Part shown: one piece after another, positions 1 through 5,063 of the stretch
Position numbering within the stretch: the first letter of the stretch is position 1
Layout: each line of letters starts with the position of its first letter
Assembly: GCA_025352915.1 (NCBI GenBank)
Contig: JANXSA010000271.1
Location: forward strand, 1-5,063
Source: Rhodospirillales bacterium
Lineage (GTDB): Bacteria > Pseudomonadota > Alphaproteobacteria > Acetobacterales > Acetobacteraceae
DNA: 5,063 nt
Reading direction: 5' to 3'
The notes under the pieces: model-generated
Seen by the model: only the letters and a program-made list of their open reading frames with translations
Databases searched by the model: none
Told to the model about the DNA's origin: nothing
Made by a program: the position numbers and the translations under genes

Positions 1-10
1 TTATAAGGGT

Positions 11-51
11 CCAGGGGGCTTGGCCCCTTGGCGGGTCTGGGCGGAGCCCAG
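11..51 (-). terminator. Tandem GC hairpins after the amidohydrolase gene, possible terminator or dispersed repeat
   Basis: Two adjacent perfect or near-perfect hairpins lie just past the amidohydrolase stop codon. The first pairs ccagggggc (11-19) with gccccttgg (23-31) around a 3-base loop, with one G-T pair. The second pairs ctgggc (37-42) with gcccag (46-51) around a 3-base loop. Read on the minus strand, the pair is followed by acccttataa, so there is no proper T-tract for a classical intrinsic terminator. The position directly downstream of a gene and the strength of the stems suggest a transcript end or mRNA-stabilising structure. From memory, very similar gggtcc-agggggc / gccccctgg / cgggtctgggc-type modules recur between genes in Acetobacteraceae and relatives, so this may be one copy of a dispersed repeat. 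That last point needs a genome search. Confidence 0.5.
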
Positions 52-56
52 CGTTT

Positions 57-1778
57 CTACCCTGCGCTCTGCGCCCCCCGCACCAGCGTCCCCGGCAGCG
101 CCCCGGTCGCCTGGCCATCGCGGTACGTCACCTGCCCCGCCTTGATCGTGGCAGTATAGCCGCGCGCCTGTTGCAGCAGTCGGCGCCCGCCGGCCGGCAG
201 GTCGAATTTCATCACCGGGCGCTCAAAGCCGAGCTTGGCAAAGTCGATGATATTCACATCGGCTTTCAACCCGGGCTTCAGCACCCCGCGGTCATGCAAC
301 CCCACGGCATGGGCGGTATCCGATGTCTGCCGCCGCACCAGTTCCTCGATCGGCAGCCGCCCGGTGGCCCGGTCGCGGCCCCAATGGGTCAACAGGTAGG
401 TCGGGAAGCTGGCGTCGGAAATGAACCCCACATGCGCCCCGCCATCGGACAACCCGACCAGGGTGTTCTTGTGCGCCAGCATCTCCTCAACCGGGGCGAG
501 GGTGAAGTCGGCGAAGTTGGTCAACGCGGCAAAGATGAAGTTGGAGCCATCGCCCTCGGTCAACAGGTCATAGGCCAATGCGGCCGGCGTCATGCCGCGG
601 GTCGCGGCCTGGGCGGCGATCGACGAGGCTTCGGCGGGCTCGTAGTCCGGCGGATCGCCAAACGGGAACATCCGAGTATAGCCGAGCCGGGTGATGAGCG
701 GGAAGTTGCTGCCGGCAACCGGGTCCTCGCTCAGGATCTGCGCCCGCGTGGCGGGATCGCGCATCGCCGCCGCCCGCGCATCGGCCGGCAAATGCGCCAG
801 CGCCTTGTAGGCCGGCGTACCCGAGAACGGATTCTGACTGCCCAGCAGGCCCAGCAGGATGCCGATCGGGCGCGGCGGGAAGACCGGGCGGATGTTCAGG
901 CCGTCGGCCGCCGCCTGGTCGGACAATTCCAGCAGCTTCAGCCAGTCGGTGGTCCGGTCATGGCGTTGCGACAACGAGAACACCAGCGGCCGGCCAGACG
1001 CCTCCACCACCCGGCGCATCATCGCGAACTCGCCTTCCAGGTCCGGATGCCAATCGCTGACCAGCTCCAACATGCCGGCCCCGGCGGCCTTCAGCCCCAT
1101 GGCAATGCCGAGCAATTCCTGCTCCTGCGCCCGCAGCGTCGGGGTCGGGTCGCCGGCCAGGGTCTTGTGGCTGATCGTGCGCGAGGTGGTGAAGCCGAAA
1201 GCGCCGGCCCGCATGGCTTCGGTGGCGAGGTCGCGCATCTGAGCGATATCGGCCTGGGTGGCGTTTTCAAGTTGCATCGCCCGCTCGCCCATCACGTAAA
1301 CCCGCAGGGCGGCGTGCGGCAGTTGGGCGCAGATATCGATGTCGCGCGGGCGGGCCTCAAGCGCGGTCAGGTATTCTGGGAAGGTCTCCCAGCTCCATTT
1401 GAGCCCTTCGTGCAGGGCGGGGGCGGGGATGTCCTCCACCCCTTCCATCAGCTCGATCAGCTTGTCGCGGTCGCCCAGCCGCACCGGCGCGAAGCCAACG
1501 CCGCAATTGCCCATCACGGCGGTGGTCACACCGTGCCAGGCCGAGGGCTGCATGTGGCTGTCCCACACCGCCTGGCCGTCATAATGGGTGTGGATATCGA
1601 CGAAGCCGGGGGTGACCAGCTTGCCCTTGGCATCGATCTCCTCCGCCCCGCGCCCGGCGATCGTGCCGATGGCGGAAATCTTGCCGCCGCTGATGGCAAT
1701 ATCGGCCGCGAAGCCAGGCTTGCCGGTGCCGTCGATCACTGTGCCGTTGCGAATAACCAGGTCAGGCGTGGCGGACAT
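57..1778 (-). CDS. Amidohydrolase family protein, N-acyl-D-amino-acid deacylase type (COG3653-like)
   Basis: Predicted cytoplasmic metal-dependent hydrolase of about 573 residues, with no signal peptide. It resembles N-acyl-D-amino-acid deacylases, which release free D-amino acids from N-acylated forms; the substrate here is unknown. The layout fits the family: an N-terminal beta-sandwich strand ([13 protein letters not shown], about residues 7-19), a TIM-barrel core, and a C-terminal sandwich return with the typical G-x-L-K-P-G-x-x-A-D-V segment (about 498-508). Visible active-site motifs are HTHYDGQ (63-69), with the H-x-H metal pair, GNCGVGFAP (90-98), with the family cysteine C92, and LSDGGAH (443-449), with the probable catalytic aspartate D445. 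The two histidine ligands expected mid-barrel are not obvious: the segments read LVSDWHPD and SLSQRHDR instead. I chose the ATG at 1776-1778 because GGGGG lies 8 bases upstream and homology begins there. A GTG 13 codons earlier (1815-1817) is possible but adds an unlikely leader. Family assignment is firm and substrate assignment is not. Confidence 0.85.
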   Translation of the reverse strand: MSATPDLVIRNGTVIDGTGKPGFAADIAISGGKISAIGTIAGRGAEEIDAKGKLVTPGFVDIHTHYDGQAVWDSHMQPSAWHGVTTAVMGNCGVGFAPVRLGDRDKLIELMEGVEDIPAPALHEGLKWSWETFPEYLTALEARPRDIDICAQLPHAALRVYVMGERAMQLENATQADIAQMRDLATEAMRAGAFGFTTSRTISHKTLAGDPTPTLRAQEQELLGIAMGLKAAGAGMLELVSDWHPDLEGEFAMMRRVVEASGRPLVFSLSQRHDRTTDWLKLLELSDQAAADGLNIRPVFPPRPIGILLGLLGSQNPFSGTPAYKALAHLPADARAAAMRDPATRAQILSEDPVAGSNFPLITRLGYTRMFPFGDPPDYEPAEASSIAAQAATRGMTPAALAYDLLTEGDGSNFIFAALTNFADFTLAPVEEMLAHKNTLVGLSDGGAHVGFISDASFPTYLLTHWGRDRATGRLPIEELVRRQTSDTAHAVGLHDRGVLKPGLKADVNIIDFAKLGFERPVMKFDLPAGGRRLLQQARGYTATIKAGQVTYRDGQATGALPGTLVRGAQSAG

Positions 1779-1872
1779 GGCGTGAACCCCCAGGATTTGT
1801 TGGCAGAGATTAACCACGACCAGCGATTTGCGCCAGAGCGGGCAAGTGCGGGCGGCATCCGCACCGCCGCGG

Positions 1873-2004
1873 TCACATCCCGCTCCGATAGCGTTGCGTC
1901 AGGTAATTCGGGAGGCTCCGCGAATCCGGTTCGGCCAGGATCGGCGGCGTGACACCCCGATGGAACTCGCCGTTCTCTGCCGGCACCACATGGACACCTG
2001 GCAT
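1873..2004 (-). CDS. Possible small protein of 43 residues, unknown function
   Basis: Short ORF that I do not recognise. It begins MPGVHVVPAENG and ends LPNYLTQRYRSGM. Three things support it. GGAG (2011-2014) sits 6 bases upstream of the ATG, and a fuller GGAGGA (2021-2026) sits 16 bases upstream. About three quarters of its codons end in G or C. Its amino-acid make-up is balanced, not the Arg/Pro/Gly-rich mix typical of accidental frames in this window. It has no signal peptide or membrane segment. The tail is basic and aromatic (NYLTQRYR). It reads in the same direction as the amidohydrolase, with 94 bases between them, so it could be a first gene or leader of that transcript. The frame stays open upstream of the ATG, but that extension looks non-coding and overlaps the opposite-strand ORF. 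It could still be chance. Confidence 0.4.
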   Translation of the reverse strand: MPGVHVVPAENGEFHRGVTPPILAEPDSRSLPNYLTQRYRSGM

Positions 2005-2010
2005 TAACGG

Positions 2011-2026
2011 CTCCGGCGTATCCTCC
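2011..2026 (-). promoter_or_regulatory. Double Shine-Dalgarno-like sequence before the 43-residue ORF
   Basis: On the minus strand GGAGGA (2021-2026) is followed by GGAG (2011-2014), the latter six bases from the ATG at 2002-2004. This is the main sequence evidence that the small minus-strand ORF is translated. The stretch also lies between two divergent start codons. Confidence 0.4.
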
Positions 2027-2030
2027 GCGG

Positions 2031-2354
2031 ATGACGCGCATGATCCGTACCGTGGCGTTCGTCCTGACCGCCACGTTGCTTTTGGGCTCCCTGGCCGTGC
2101 GCGCCCAGTCGCGAGGCTGTGTCGAGCGCCCGGTGGGGCCTGCGGTCGACGGCGCCGCACTGGGCACGATGCCGCAACTCGCTCCTGCCGCACCGGGACC
2201 GGCGCATGGCCGCGGCATGGTGGCGATGCCGCAGATGCCGTCGATGGGCACCGAATGCATCGCGGTGATGCCGCCGGTACGCGATGTCCTGCGCGGCGAA
2301 CCGGCCGCGGCCGGGGGGCTGTTGCGGGACACAACGCCGGGCCGCCAGCGATAG
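2031..2354 (+). CDS. Small secreted Met-rich protein, hypothetical
   Basis: An unrecognised 107-residue protein predicted to be exported. The N-terminus is a textbook Sec signal peptide: basic n-region MTRMIRT, hydrophobic core of about residues 8-22, and a likely cleavage site after AVRA (about residue 25). The mature part is short and rich in Pro, Ala, Gly and Met. It has two cysteines (C30, C76), one histidine (H59) and methionines at 63, 66, 69 and 72 in an exact every-third pattern, flanked by M47 and M80. Such Met clusters occur in copper-handling periplasmic proteins, but that function is only a guess. Codon third positions are strongly GC. A TAA at 2004-2006 closes the frame upstream, so translation starts at 2031 or at the ATG at 2040. 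Neither start has a visible Shine-Dalgarno sequence, and TATCCT at 2019-2024 could be a -10 for a leaderless message. It converges on hpnK with six bases between stop codons. Confidence 0.55.
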   Translation: MTRMIRTVAFVLTATLLLGSLAVRAQSRGCVERPVGPAVDGAALGTMPQLAPAAPGPAHGRGMVAMPQMPSMGTECIAVMPPVRDVLRGEPAAAGGLLRDTTPGRQR

Positions 2355-2360
2355 GCACGG

Positions 2361-3164
2361 CTAACGGACCGCTGCAAGGGCGGCGCGGATGCCGGGGTCG
2401 AGCAGGGCGGCGAGCTCGCCCTGGTGGTCATAGGCCGGCATCAGACGGTCGAGCAGCGGATCGCGGCTTGTGGCCGGGTGGAAATACAGCTCGATGTCGC
2501 CGGGGGGGAGTACGTCCAGCAGGCGGCGGACGCGGCCGGTGGTCATGCCACCGCTCCAGGCCAGGCCGAAGACGGCGTCCGGGGCAGAGAGGCCGGCGTG
2601 GCGGAGTTGTGAGCGGAGGAGACGGGACCATTGGTAGAGCGCCTGGCCGGTGGGCGAGCCGAGTTTGGCCATCACGCCGGGGGGTTCGGCGGGGACGCGG
2701 ACGCGCTTCAGGCCGTGATGGCGGCCGGCTTGGATCAGCAGCTGGCCGACGGTGGGGTGGAGATGCATGTGTTTATGGGCGTCGGCGTGAGCGAGGGGCA
2801 GGCCGGTGGCGGCGAAGGCTGCGAACTGGGCGGTGATCTCGGCGGCCAGTTGGCGGCGGACATGGGGGAGGAAGAAGTAGCGTAGGCCGAGGTGGAGTTG
2901 GCCCGCAGGGAACCAGCCGGTGGCGTCGACCAAGGTGGGGATTTCCGCCGGTGGCAGGATGGCGGGGCCTTCGATGACGACCAAGTGGAGGCCGATTTTC
3001 AGGTTCGGTAGCCGGCGGGCACGGGCGATGGCGTCGGCGGCGGCGGGGCCGGCGACCATCAGGCTGGCGGCGGTGAGGACGCCGTCGCGATGGGCTCGTT
3101 CGACGGCTTCGTTGACCGCTTCGGACAGGCCGAAATCGTCGGCGGTCAGGGTGACCCGGCTCAT
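2361..3164 (-). CDS. hpnK: Hopanoid biosynthesis protein HpnK, YdjC-like deacetylase
   Basis: Predicted 267-residue metal-dependent deacetylase of the YdjC/ChbG family. In the characterised hopanoid pathway, HpnK removes the acetyl group from N-acetylglucosaminyl-bacteriohopanetetrol made by HpnI, leaving glucosaminyl-bacteriohopanetetrol. The family signature is complete: TADDFGLS at 7-14 (metal/catalytic D9-D10), IGLHL at 57-61 (H60) and the His-rich HADAHKHMHLHP at 126-137 (D128, H130, H132, H134). The ending YFHPA (about residues 230-240) is also typical. There is no signal peptide, so it should act on the cytoplasmic side. The start is the ATG at 3162-3164, which overlaps the hpnI stop as ATGA and implies translational coupling. 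No strong ribosome site of its own is seen. The reading frame stays open for 464 more codons upstream across hpnI and into hpnM, but those codons encode low-complexity Pro/Arg-rich sequence and are not part of the protein. It is the last gene of the operon in this window. Confidence 0.92.
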   Translation of the reverse strand: MSRVTLTADDFGLSEAVNEAVERAHRDGVLTAASLMVAGPAAADAIARARRLPNLKIGLHLVVIEGPAILPPAEIPTLVDATGWFPAGQLHLGLRYFFLPHVRRQLAAEITAQFAAFAATGLPLAHADAHKHMHLHPTVGQLLIQAGRHHGLKRVRVPAEPPGVMAKLGSPTGQALYQWSRLLRSQLRHAGLSAPDAVFGLAWSGGMTTGRVRRLLDVLPPGDIELYFHPATSRDPLLDRLMPAYDHQGELAALLDPGIRAALAAVR

Positions 3165-4252
3165 CGGCGCGGCATGTCCAGCACGGCACCACGCCAGCGG
3201 ACGCGGCGTCCGGTGTAGGCGGCAACCACGAGGCCGAGGGACAGGAGATCGCGCAGGGGTAGCAGGGCGGCCGGCACGGGCGTGGCCGGGCGGAGAGCGC
3301 GGTCGATGCCTCGGCCGGCCATGACGCGGGTGGCCCAGGCCAGGGCCAATAGGGCGGCGGCCCAGTCCTGGCCGGACAAGGCCAGCGCGAGGATGGCCCA
3401 GGCGATGGGGTATTGGATGGCGGACAGGGCGAAGGCGGCGGGGACGAGGGCGCAGATGGTTCGGGCCCAGCGGAGTTCGTGGCTGAGCAGGTCGGACAGG
3501 CGGGTTTCGGCGACGGTGGTGGACGGGATGGTGGCGGCCAGGGCGACGGTCAGGCCTTGGGCGCGGACGAGGCGGCCGAGTTCGTTGTCGTCGGCGAGGT
3601 GGTTGGACAGGGCCGGGAGGCCGCCGATGGCCGCGAGGGTTTCGGCACGCAGGGCCATGGTGGCACCGAGGCAATCCTGGCGGCCGATGGCGCGGGCGAG
3701 CAGGGCACCGGGCAAGAAAGTGTGGGTGATGGCGGTGCAGCCGAGAAATTCGGGCACGCCGATGGCGGCGGCGCGGCCGGTGTAGAGGGTGGTGACCAGG
3801 CCCATGCCGGGTTGGGCGAGGGTGGCGACGACGGAACGGAGCCAGTCCGGGGCGGCGTGGATGTCGCTGTCGGCGATGACCAGGATTTCGGCGGATGGGG
3901 TGGCGGCGAGCATGTTGATGAGGTTGGCGACCTTGTGGTTGCTCCCGTGCGGGGTGGGGTCGATGACCAGGGTCAGGTTGGGGAAGCGGGCTTGCAGGCG
4001 GTGGACGACCGGAATGGCGGTGTCGGTGGAATCCTGGACGCCGCAGACGATGCGCAGATTGGGGTAGTCCTGGGTGCAGGCGGATTCCAGGGCCTGTTCG
4101 AGCAGGGGTTCGTCGCCGTGCAGGGGTTTGAGCAGGAGGACGGGAGGGAATTCGGTGGGTTCGGGGGGTGGTTGGATGCGGGTGAAGCGGCGGACGGCGA
4201 GCCAGCCGGCGAGGCATTGGGCGATGCCGGCCACAGCGAGGAGGCCGGTCAA
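3161..4252 (-). CDS. hpnI: Hopanoid biosynthesis glycosyltransferase HpnI
   Basis: Predicted inner-membrane family-2 glycosyltransferase (ceramide glucosyltransferase-like, GT21 type) of 363 residues. Known HpnI proteins attach N-acetylglucosamine to bacteriohopanetetrol. Visible features in order are an N-terminal membrane helix (about 2-20), LLLKPLHGDEP (39-49), VQDSTD (72-77), the D-x-D motif ADSD (127-130), ADDNELG (220-226) with the catalytic-type aspartates, HELRWAR (258-264), and two or three hydrophobic segments at about 266-310 and 328-346. HELRW corresponds to the family (Q/R)xxRW motif, with His in the first position. As drawn, it starts at TTG (4250-4252), 14 bases after the hpnM stop, with no ribosome site at a usable distance. 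An in-frame CTG at 4268-4270 overlaps the hpnM TGA as CTGA, has GGGAG 6 bases upstream, and would add six residues (M/L-ILAAY). That start may be the real one. It overlaps hpnK by four bases at its 3' end. Confidence 0.92.
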   Translation of the reverse strand: MTGLLAVAGIAQCLAGWLAVRRFTRIQPPPEPTEFPPVLLLKPLHGDEPLLEQALESACTQDYPNLRIVCGVQDSTDTAIPVVHRLQARFPNLTLVIDPTPHGSNHKVANLINMLAATPSAEILVIADSDIHAAPDWLRSVVATLAQPGMGLVTTLYTGRAAAIGVPEFLGCTAITHTFLPGALLARAIGRQDCLGATMALRAETLAAIGGLPALSNHLADDNELGRLVRAQGLTVALAATIPSTTVAETRLSDLLSHELRWARTICALVPAAFALSAIQYPIAWAILALALSGQDWAAALLALAWATRVMAGRGIDRALRPATPVPAALLPLRDLLSLGLVVAAYTGRRVRWRGAVLDMPRR

Positions 4253-4266
4253 GTACGCGGCGAGGA

Positions 4267-4899
4267 TCAGGGCTTGCTCCCGGCGGCGAGGCGTTCGGCG
4301 CGGTCACGCAGGCTGGCGAGCAGCGGGGCGGGGTCGCCGGCGGCGAGGAGGCCGCGGAAATCCGAGCGTTGGACGGCGACGCGGCTGATGGTTCCGTTGA
4401 GCAGGATGTCGATGGCGCGCCATCCGGCCTGGGTGTTTCGCATGACGTAGTCGAGGCGGGTGGGGTCGCCGGATTTGGGCAGGATGCGGGTGGAGACGAT
4501 CTCGTCGGTTCCGGAGGTGCGGGTTTGCGGGGAGAGTTCGAAGGTTTCGCCGCCATCGGTGTCGAAGTTGCTGACCCAGGTGGCGACGGTGAAGGTGGTG
4601 AAGGCTTCGAGCAGGTCGCGTTTTGCGGCGTCGGGGAAGCTGGCGAAGCGGGGGCCGACGGAGGCGGCGAGGATGGCGGGGAGGTCGAAGGCGCGTTCGG
4701 CGGCGGGGCGGAATTTTTCGGCGCGGGTGGCGAAGGGGGTGGCGCGGCCGGATTTCATGACGGCCTGGAGGGCGGTGTTGAAGGCGGCGATCGGGGCGGT
4801 GGGGCCAGCAGTGGGGGGGGCGGGTTGGGCCTGGGCGGCGGTGGCGAGCGGGAGTGCCAGGGGAAAAGCGATCAGCAGGGATCGGCGGGTGAGGGACAT
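4267..4899 (-). CDS. hpnM: Hopanoid-associated periplasmic lipid-binding protein HpnM (MlaC/Ttg2-like)
   Basis: Predicted exported 210-residue protein of the MlaC/toluene-tolerance (Ttg2) family in its hopanoid-linked form. MlaC proteins ferry lipids between inner and outer membranes. HpnM is thought to do the same for hopanoids, probably with the transporter HpnN, which is not in this window. The signal peptide covers residues 1-24, with a likely cut at AQA/QP. It starts SLTRRSLLI, so a Tat signal is possible as well as Sec. The mature domain runs from about 36 to 207. It shows the family landmarks FDLPAI...VGPRFASF (71-88), an aromatic helix TTFTVATWVSNF (101-112), LDYVMR (149-154) and GWRAIDILLNGTISRVAVQRSDFRGLL (159-185; shown only by position and key residues W160, D164, G169, R178, F181). 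GAGGA (4904-4908) lies four bases before the ATG. It heads the hpnM-hpnI-hpnK operon. Confidence 0.88.
   Translation of the reverse strand: MSLTRRSLLIAFPLALPLATAAQAQPAPPTAGPTAPIAAFNTALQAVMKSGRATPFATRAEKFRPAAERAFDLPAILAASVGPRFASFPDAAKRDLLEAFTTFTVATWVSNFDTDGGETFELSPQTRTSGTDEIVSTRILPKSGDPTRLDYVMRNTQAGWRAIDILLNGTISRVAVQRSDFRGLLAAGDPAPLLASLRDRAERLAAGSKP
4277..4281 (-). promoter_or_regulatory. Candidate ribosome binding site for hpnI, inside the end of hpnM
   Basis: GGGAG on the minus strand, within the last codons of hpnM (G-S of GSKP). It is six bases from an in-frame CTG (4268-4270) but 24 bases from the TTG (4250-4252). If functional it favours a CTG start for hpnI, coupled to the hpnM stop through a CTGA overlap. 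Confidence 0.4.
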
Positions 4900-4903
4900 G
4901 CGA

Positions 4904-4908
4904 TCCTC
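4904..4908 (-). promoter_or_regulatory. Ribosome binding site of hpnM
   Basis: GAGGA on the minus strand, four bases upstream of the ATG at 4897-4899. It supports this start over any internal one, and the signal peptide that begins there agrees. Confidence 0.6.
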
Positions 4909-4968
4909 GGGGGTGGGGGTGACCGCGCCTTCTTGGACCGGAGGTGGGGGGGAGGCAAGACGGGGAGG

Positions 4969-4995
4969 ATTATTATTGCGATATCGTAATATTAA
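4969..4995 (-). promoter_or_regulatory. AT-rich inverted repeat, candidate promoter/operator for the hpnMIK operon
   Basis: A 26-base imperfect palindrome (4970-4995) with arms ttattattgcgat and atcgtaatattaa, centred on the perfect core cgatatcg. The arms match at 11 of 13 positions. It is the only strongly AT-rich stretch I see in the window and lies about 70 bases upstream of hpnM. On the minus strand AATAAT (4969-4974) resembles a -10 box (5 of 6 to TATAAT). TTAATA (4990-4995) is a weak -35 at a short 15-base spacing. A symmetric site overlapping a promoter suggests a dimeric helix-turn-helix regulator, but I cannot name one. It could instead be a 3' structure of the upstream gene. Confidence 0.4.
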
Positions 4996-5013
4996 CGGCG
5001 TGCGTTGGCGGGG

Positions 5014-5063
5014 TCAGGCGGGGGCGGGTTTTTTGGCGAAGTCCATGAAGGGGAGCGGGCGGG
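5014..5063 (-). CDS. C-terminal end of an unidentified gene, cut by the window edge
   Basis: An open minus-strand frame enters from the right edge and ends at TGA (5014-5016). The visible tail reads RPLPFMDFAKKPAPA. This is too short to identify. The FMDFAKK core looks like protein-coding sequence, and the Pro/Ala end is a plausible disordered C-terminus. Its place upstream of hpnM in the same direction suggests another hopanoid gene such as hpnH, but nothing in the 15 residues proves it. The 114-base gap to hpnM leaves room for a separate promoter. Confidence 0.45.
   Translation of the reverse strand, partial: RPLPFMDFAKKPAPA

Noticed and set aside
1779..1817. GTG start at 1815-1817 for the amidohydrolase
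   Set aside because: It adds 13 residues (MVNLCQQILGVHA) without family similarity. The ATG at 1776-1778 has a G-rich ribosome site 8 bases upstream.
1846..1868. Small hairpins (GTGCGG/CCGCAC and GGCGG/CCGCC) between the 43-residue ORF and the amidohydrolase, considered as an attenuator
   Set aside because: The stems are only 5-6 base pairs with 7-8 base loops and no T-tract. Such pairings are expected by chance at this GC content.
171..1952. 593-codon plus-strand open frame opposite the amidohydrolase
   Set aside because: The product is Gly/Arg/Gln/His-rich with no recognisable domain and mirrors the codon structure of the real gene.
1949..2836. 295-codon plus-strand frame spanning the small secreted ORF and the hpnK end
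   Set aside because: Gly/Arg-rich product crossing two better-supported genes in other frames; no motif seen.
3413..4450. Gly/Asp/Glu-rich plus-strand frame opposite hpnI
   Set aside because: Low-complexity shadow of hpnI codons, with no domain; the opposite strand has clear glycosyltransferase motifs.
3165..4556. Long open extension of the hpnK frame upstream through hpnI and into hpnM
   Set aside because: It overlaps the well-supported hpnI and hpnM in another frame and encodes Pro/Arg/His-rich low-complexity sequence. Stops are rare in this frame because of GC-rich codon bias. HpnK homology begins exactly at the ATG at 3162-3164.
4909..4966. G-tracts on the plus strand upstream of hpnM as a possible G-quadruplex
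   Set aside because: Several runs of four or more G occur, but the loops between them are long or uneven, and similar runs are scattered through this G-skewed region. There is not enough to call a structure.

Overview
This is a GC-rich window (local exceptions noted below) with densely packed genes. The gene content and codon use point to an alphaproteobacterium that makes hopanoids. I lean towards Acetobacteraceae/Rhodospirillales, because of the hopanoid gene order and the tandem GC hairpins at positions 11-51. That placement is inference from recall, not from a search.

Layout from right to left (most genes are on the minus strand). (1) At the right edge, 5014-5063 holds the last 15 codons of an unidentified minus-strand gene. 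(2) A 114-base gap follows. It is G-rich on the plus strand and contains a striking AT-rich inverted repeat at 4970-4995, which is the best candidate promoter/operator for the genes after it. (3) A tight minus-strand hopanoid operon comes next: hpnM (MlaC/Ttg2-like periplasmic lipid-binding protein), hpnI (family-2 glycosyltransferase) and hpnK (YdjC-like deacetylase). hpnM and hpnI nearly touch or overlap, depending on the hpnI start. hpnI and hpnK overlap by ATGA. (4) A small plus-strand ORF (2031-2354) with a clear signal peptide and a Met-x-x-Met repeat runs convergently into hpnK, with only six bases between the stop codons. (5) A possible 43-codon ORF (1873-2004, minus) has a good ribosome binding site and starts head-to-head with the preceding ORF, 26 bases apart. 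(6) A large cytoplasmic amidohydrolase of the N-acyl-D-amino-acid deacylase type (57-1778, minus) follows. (7) Two tandem hairpins (11-51) sit just after its stop codon.

How the genes work together: in the known hopanoid side-chain pathway, HpnI adds N-acetylglucosamine to bacteriohopanetetrol and HpnK removes the acetyl group. This gives glucosaminyl-bacteriohopanetetrol. HpnJ, which would convert that product to the cyclitol ether, is not next to hpnK here. HpnM probably helps carry hopanoids across the periplasm. The amidohydrolase has no evident link to hopanoids and looks like a separate catabolic or salvage gene. I see no mobile element, CRISPR array, tRNA or rRNA. I do not see a clearly novel multi-gene system. 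The best leads are the two small ORFs, the AT-rich palindrome, the possible CTG start of hpnI and the non-canonical metal ligands of the amidohydrolase.
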